From Oscillospiraceae bacterium (GTDB lineage: Bacteria > Bacillota_A > Clostridia > Oscillospirales > WRJC01): 64,000 nt of DNA. The stretch lies in the NCBI GenBank assembly GCA_009782405.1, contig WRJC01000017.1:1-64000 (forward strand), given 5' to 3'. The position numbers and the translations under genes were made by a program. Below the pieces are notes generated by a model. The model did no database searches. It was not told the DNA's origin and saw only the letters and a program-made list of their open reading frames with translations. Below are positions 61,948 to 64,000 of the stretch, one piece after another. Position 1 is the stretch's first letter; every line of letters starts with the position of its first letter.

Positions 61948-63194
61948 TTATCATCCTCCCCGTGAAATAAATCGATAAGGGCAGAACATTTGTCATCTAT
62001 TTTTTCGGACGCGCCTTCAATCAGCTCATTCATAATAAGCCCCGATTCTGTCAGTGCATTATCGCAGTTTCCATTTATTGCGTGAAATGCTTGTAACACG
62101 TCTTTTTTTAACCAGGCGTTATCGTCAATATCCGATGCCTTTTTTATTGAATTTATATCAATGCCGTCGTTTTCCGCCTGACCGCATAATATAAGGTTGT
62201 TAAGTTCTCCAAGGATATACGGGCTGTGCGTTGTGATTAATCCCGCATTATCGCCGCCACCGACAAACAAAGCTATCCCATCGGTCATATACATTTGGGA
62301 TTTGGGATATAAATGCGCTTCGGGCTCTTCAACAATGAGGAATACTTTTTTATTTTCAGCAGAAAAATAAGCCAATATGTTTAATATCCAAACAGCTTCT
62401 TGTTGTCCCGATGAGGCGAAATTAAGTTTTACAGATTGGGAATCGCCAAAGATAAGATGTTCTTCCGAGTTTCTGCATATATATTCGGCTTTGATTATTT
62501 TTTCATAAAATTCACCTATAGCTGTATTCAATTCACTTCTCCCCTTTATTGCCGGATTTATTTTATCACACCATGATTTTATTTTTAATACAAGTTCAAA
62601 ATATTTCCGAACACAATAATCTATAGTTTGTCGTTGAGTATCCTCCATAGACATAAGTATATAATTAAGTTGTTCGGAAAGCAATGATACCGCCATTCTA
62701 CCTGCCGGAATATATATTGTTTCGGTATCGTCTTGAAATATCCCTGTTAATTCCTCGGATAATTTGTTTTTTGTTTTTTCATCAATGGGGTATTTCAAAT
62801 CAGATTTGTCATTGAAAAAATCATCTATTTTTTTTCCGAAATCAAAGTTGGCAACGTTTGCATCCCCGACATAAGATGTCACATATATTCCTATAAATGT
62901 ATCTTCTGCATAAATATATTCTAATTTAGCCTGAGCTATCTCTCCAATCGCCATACCATATAAACTTCCGAGTTTTTTTATTAAGTGTTTCTTTAAAACT
63001 TCTTTCAAAGATGTTTGATCTTTATTTTTCAAAATTAAATCTAATATATCGTCTTTTATCGTCCTGAAAAAATATACTGCTTTTGCGATCGTGCTCTTTC
63101 CGCTTGCCTGCGGGCCAGTTAAGACAGTAAATTGATTTACGTCCATATCGCATTCTTTTATTGGTCCGAAATTCGATATTTTTATGTGGTGCAT
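61944..63194 (-). CDS. ABC/OLD-like AAA ATPase of the two-gene cassette
   Basis: A 416-residue AT-rich gene for a RecF/SMC-type ATPase (AAA_21/AAA_15 group). It starts HHIKISNFGPIKECD, with Walker A GPQASGKST at 27-35, an ABC signature region LNFASSGQQEAVWIL (SSGQQ 261-265), Walker B VFLIVEEPEAHLYP (284-297) and the H-loop TTHSPYIL (321-328). There is no TOPRIM domain, so it is not a classical OLD nuclease; activity would come from the partner protein. GGAGG lies five bases before the ATG. The right 50-bp repeat, with a promoter, stands directly upstream. Confidence 0.88.
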   Translation of the reverse strand: MHHIKISNFGPIKECDMDVNQFTVLTGPQASGKSTIAKAVYFFRTIKDDILDLILKNKDQTSLKEVLKKHLIKKLGSLYGMAIGEIAQAKLEYIYAEDTFIGIYVTSYVGDANVANFDFGKKIDDFFNDKSDLKYPIDEKTKNKLSEELTGIFQDDTETIYIPAGRMAVSLLSEQLNYILMSMEDTQRQTIDYCVRKYFELVLKIKSWCDKINPAIKGRSELNTAIGEFYEKIIKAEYICRNSEEHLIFGDSQSVKLNFASSGQQEAVWILNILAYFSAENKKVFLIVEEPEAHLYPKSQMYMTDGIALFVGGGDNAGLITTHSPYILGELNNLILCGQAENDGIDINSIKKASDIDDNAWLKKDVLQAFHAINGNCDNALTESGLIMNELIEGASEKIDDKCSALIDLFHGEDDK

Positions 63195-63208
63195 TTTTGC
63201 CTCCAGAA

Positions 63209-63258
63209 TTCACATATTTTATCATCATTATATCACACGATATCGCTTTTTGCAACAA
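63209..63258 (-). repeat. 50-bp direct repeat, right copy, carrying the cassette promoter
   Basis: Exact copy of 61400-61449. On the minus strand TTGCAA (63250-63255), 17 bases, TATAAT (63227-63232) drive the ATPase gene, whose ATG is 33 bases downstream. The sequences outside the two copies differ at once on both sides. Confidence 0.9.
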
Positions 63259-63303
63259 TTTACACGTTTTTTTGATTTTTCCCGCAAAAAACAAAGAAAT
63301 CGC

Positions 63304-63332
63304 TTGACAAATCAAAGGATTTATAGTAGAAT
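63304..63332 (+). promoter_or_regulatory. Promoter of the DUF6323 gene
   Basis: TTGACA (63304-63309), 17 bases, TAGAAT (63327-63332), 40 bases before the TTG start. Confidence 0.75.
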
Positions 63333-63372
63333 GCGTGTGGTTATGTTAATTTTTTCAAGGAGGCGGCTCGTT

Positions 63373-63927
63373 TTGGACAAAAACATAGTTTTGAAATCGG
63401 AGTTCGGAAATTCGCTGGTAAAATTAAACGAAGACAAAAAGCTCATAGCCCAGCTCGTGGAGCTGAACGCCAAAGCGAACAATTACGGCTTGGCCATCAC
63501 CGAAAGCGTCGCCCGGGAAATTGCGGTTTTGCGCCGCGAGGCGCTGGCCGAACACGAGCGCTTCGAGATAAAATCCGACGCGGCCGCGAGGCTGACAAGC
63601 GCGTTTTTGGAGACCCGCTACATAGAGCAGCAGGATTTAGCGGCCACGATGGGGATAATCATGGATTTGTTTTATCTCATAAAAACCGAGACGGAAAACA
63701 CGATTTCCGACGACGACCTGATAAGCGAGATGCTCGACGCGTTTCAAAACAATCCGTGCTACGGCTCGATCGAGCATATGCAGGGCAAAGGCCTTGAAAA
63801 GATACTGAGAAAATACAAGTTCGGCGACGACGGGATATGGGACGATCACGTGGGCACGGGAGAGGGTTTTGTAAGGGATAGAAACGTGGAGGAGCTGATA
63901 GGTTATGAAGAAGATTGGCGGGAATGA
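63373..63927 (+). CDS. DUF6323 family protein
   Basis: A 184-residue cytoplasmic protein. The start is a TTG at 63373, nine bases after AAGGAGG (63357-63363); frames reaching further left run into the 50-bp repeat and are not coding. The pattern NAKANNYGLAITESVAREIA, SAFLETRYIEQQDLAATMGI, LFYLIKTETENTISDDDLIS and NPCYGSIEHMQGKGLEKILR fits DUF6323, a Clostridia family of unknown role nearly always followed by a DUF6179 gene, as appears here. It may be tied to sporulation-lineage biology, but nothing in the sequence shows that. Confidence 0.75.
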   Translation: MDKNIVLKSEFGNSLVKLNEDKKLIAQLVELNAKANNYGLAITESVAREIAVLRREALAEHERFEIKSDAAARLTSAFLETRYIEQQDLAATMGIIMDLFYLIKTETENTISDDDLISEMLDAFQNNPCYGSIEHMQGKGLEKILRKYKFGDDGIWDDHVGTGEGFVRDRNVEELIGYEEDWRE

Positions 63928-64000
63928 CGATTTTGGGGAAATGCGCCATGTGTCCCCGCGATATGCGATCAAAGCCGAAAATATCGACCTCGGCAACTAT
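63904..64000 (+). CDS. Start of a probable DUF6179 gene (cut by the window edge)
   Basis: ATG at 63904, inside the end of the DUF6323 gene and overlapping it by 24 bases, opens a frame that runs off the window: MKKIGGNDDFGEMRHVSPRY then AIKAENIDLGNY. The position directly after DUF6323 and the opening with an IDxxNY-type segment fit DUF6179, but only 32 residues are visible. Confidence 0.55.

Noticed and set aside
61400..63258. Insertion sequence or composite transposon
   Set aside because: No transposase, integrase or terminal inverted repeats; the flanking repeats are direct and contain a promoter.
1..64000. CRISPR arrays, rRNA genes, prophage structural genes
   Set aside because: No spaced repeats, rRNA segments or phage head or tail proteins were seen.

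Overview
The window looks like a chromosome segment from an uncultured Clostridia-type member of the Bacillota, probably gut or rumen associated. The evidence is Gram-positive style ribosome binding sites (AGGAGG class), many TTGACA-N17-TATAAT promoters, lipoprotein signal peptides, and families typical of Clostridia: TelA/XpaC, the DUF6323/DUF6179 pair, NusG domain II with Gx transporter, AAA_35 ATPase-nucleases and DHHW/MBOAT. Base composition is moderate except for three clearly AT-rich genes (23346-24281 and the pair 61534-63194), which look acquired.

Layout. 0-7 kb: prmC, a sugar-type solute-binding lipoprotein, a URO-D superfamily protein, an (alpha/alpha)6-like protein and an AAA_35 ATPase-nuclease. 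7-12 kb: a housekeeping block recA-recX-rimO-MATE exporter. 12-15 kb: leftward xpaC-telA-TPM. 15-19 kb: Uma2, a GH4 glycosidase and a binding lipoprotein. 19-21.4 kb: a cyclic-di-GMP pair (tandem HD-GYP/rubredoxin protein and PAS-GGDEF). 21-30 kb: two more binding lipoproteins, an AT-rich three-repeat protein beside a gene remnant, recD2 and a TIM-barrel sugar isomerase. 30-36 kb: LRR Ser/Thr kinase with a double-HTH protein, a membrane protein and a DUF4143 ATPase. 35.7-40 kb: a leftward sugar-acid operon (TIM-barrel isomerase, DgoD-like dehydratase, URO-D-like protein, wall-anchored CBM9-like protein). 40-46.7 kb: Gfo/Idh oxidoreductase, binding lipoprotein, a periplasmic-sensor diguanylate cyclase, a Gx-transporter/methyltransferase fusion and NusG-II. 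47-53 kb: AlbA_2 regulator, leuS, Gfo/Idh, Eis-like acetyltransferase, tRNA-Gly. 53-58 kb: a five-gene leftward operon for O-acetylation plus PIG-L deacetylase and NagB-like sugar isomerase. 58-64 kb: PstS-like lipoprotein, the sixth sugar-type binding lipoprotein, a two-gene ATPase/nuclease cassette and DUF6323/DUF6179.

Two themes stand out. First, six paralogous sugar-type binding lipoproteins occur beside sugar-catabolism genes, yet no ABC permease or ATPase is present, so either distant transporters are shared or these proteins only sense or bind. Second, accessory genes have been placed between a host gene and its promoter in a way that duplicates the promoter. The clearest case is at 61.4-63.26 kb, where an ABC/OLD-like ATPase and a small PD-(D/E)XK-like protein sit between two perfect 50-bp direct repeats, each carrying a full promoter. 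A second, imperfect case surrounds the AlbA_2 gene at 46.8-48.2 kb. The first cassette is the best candidate for an undescribed (defence-like) system.
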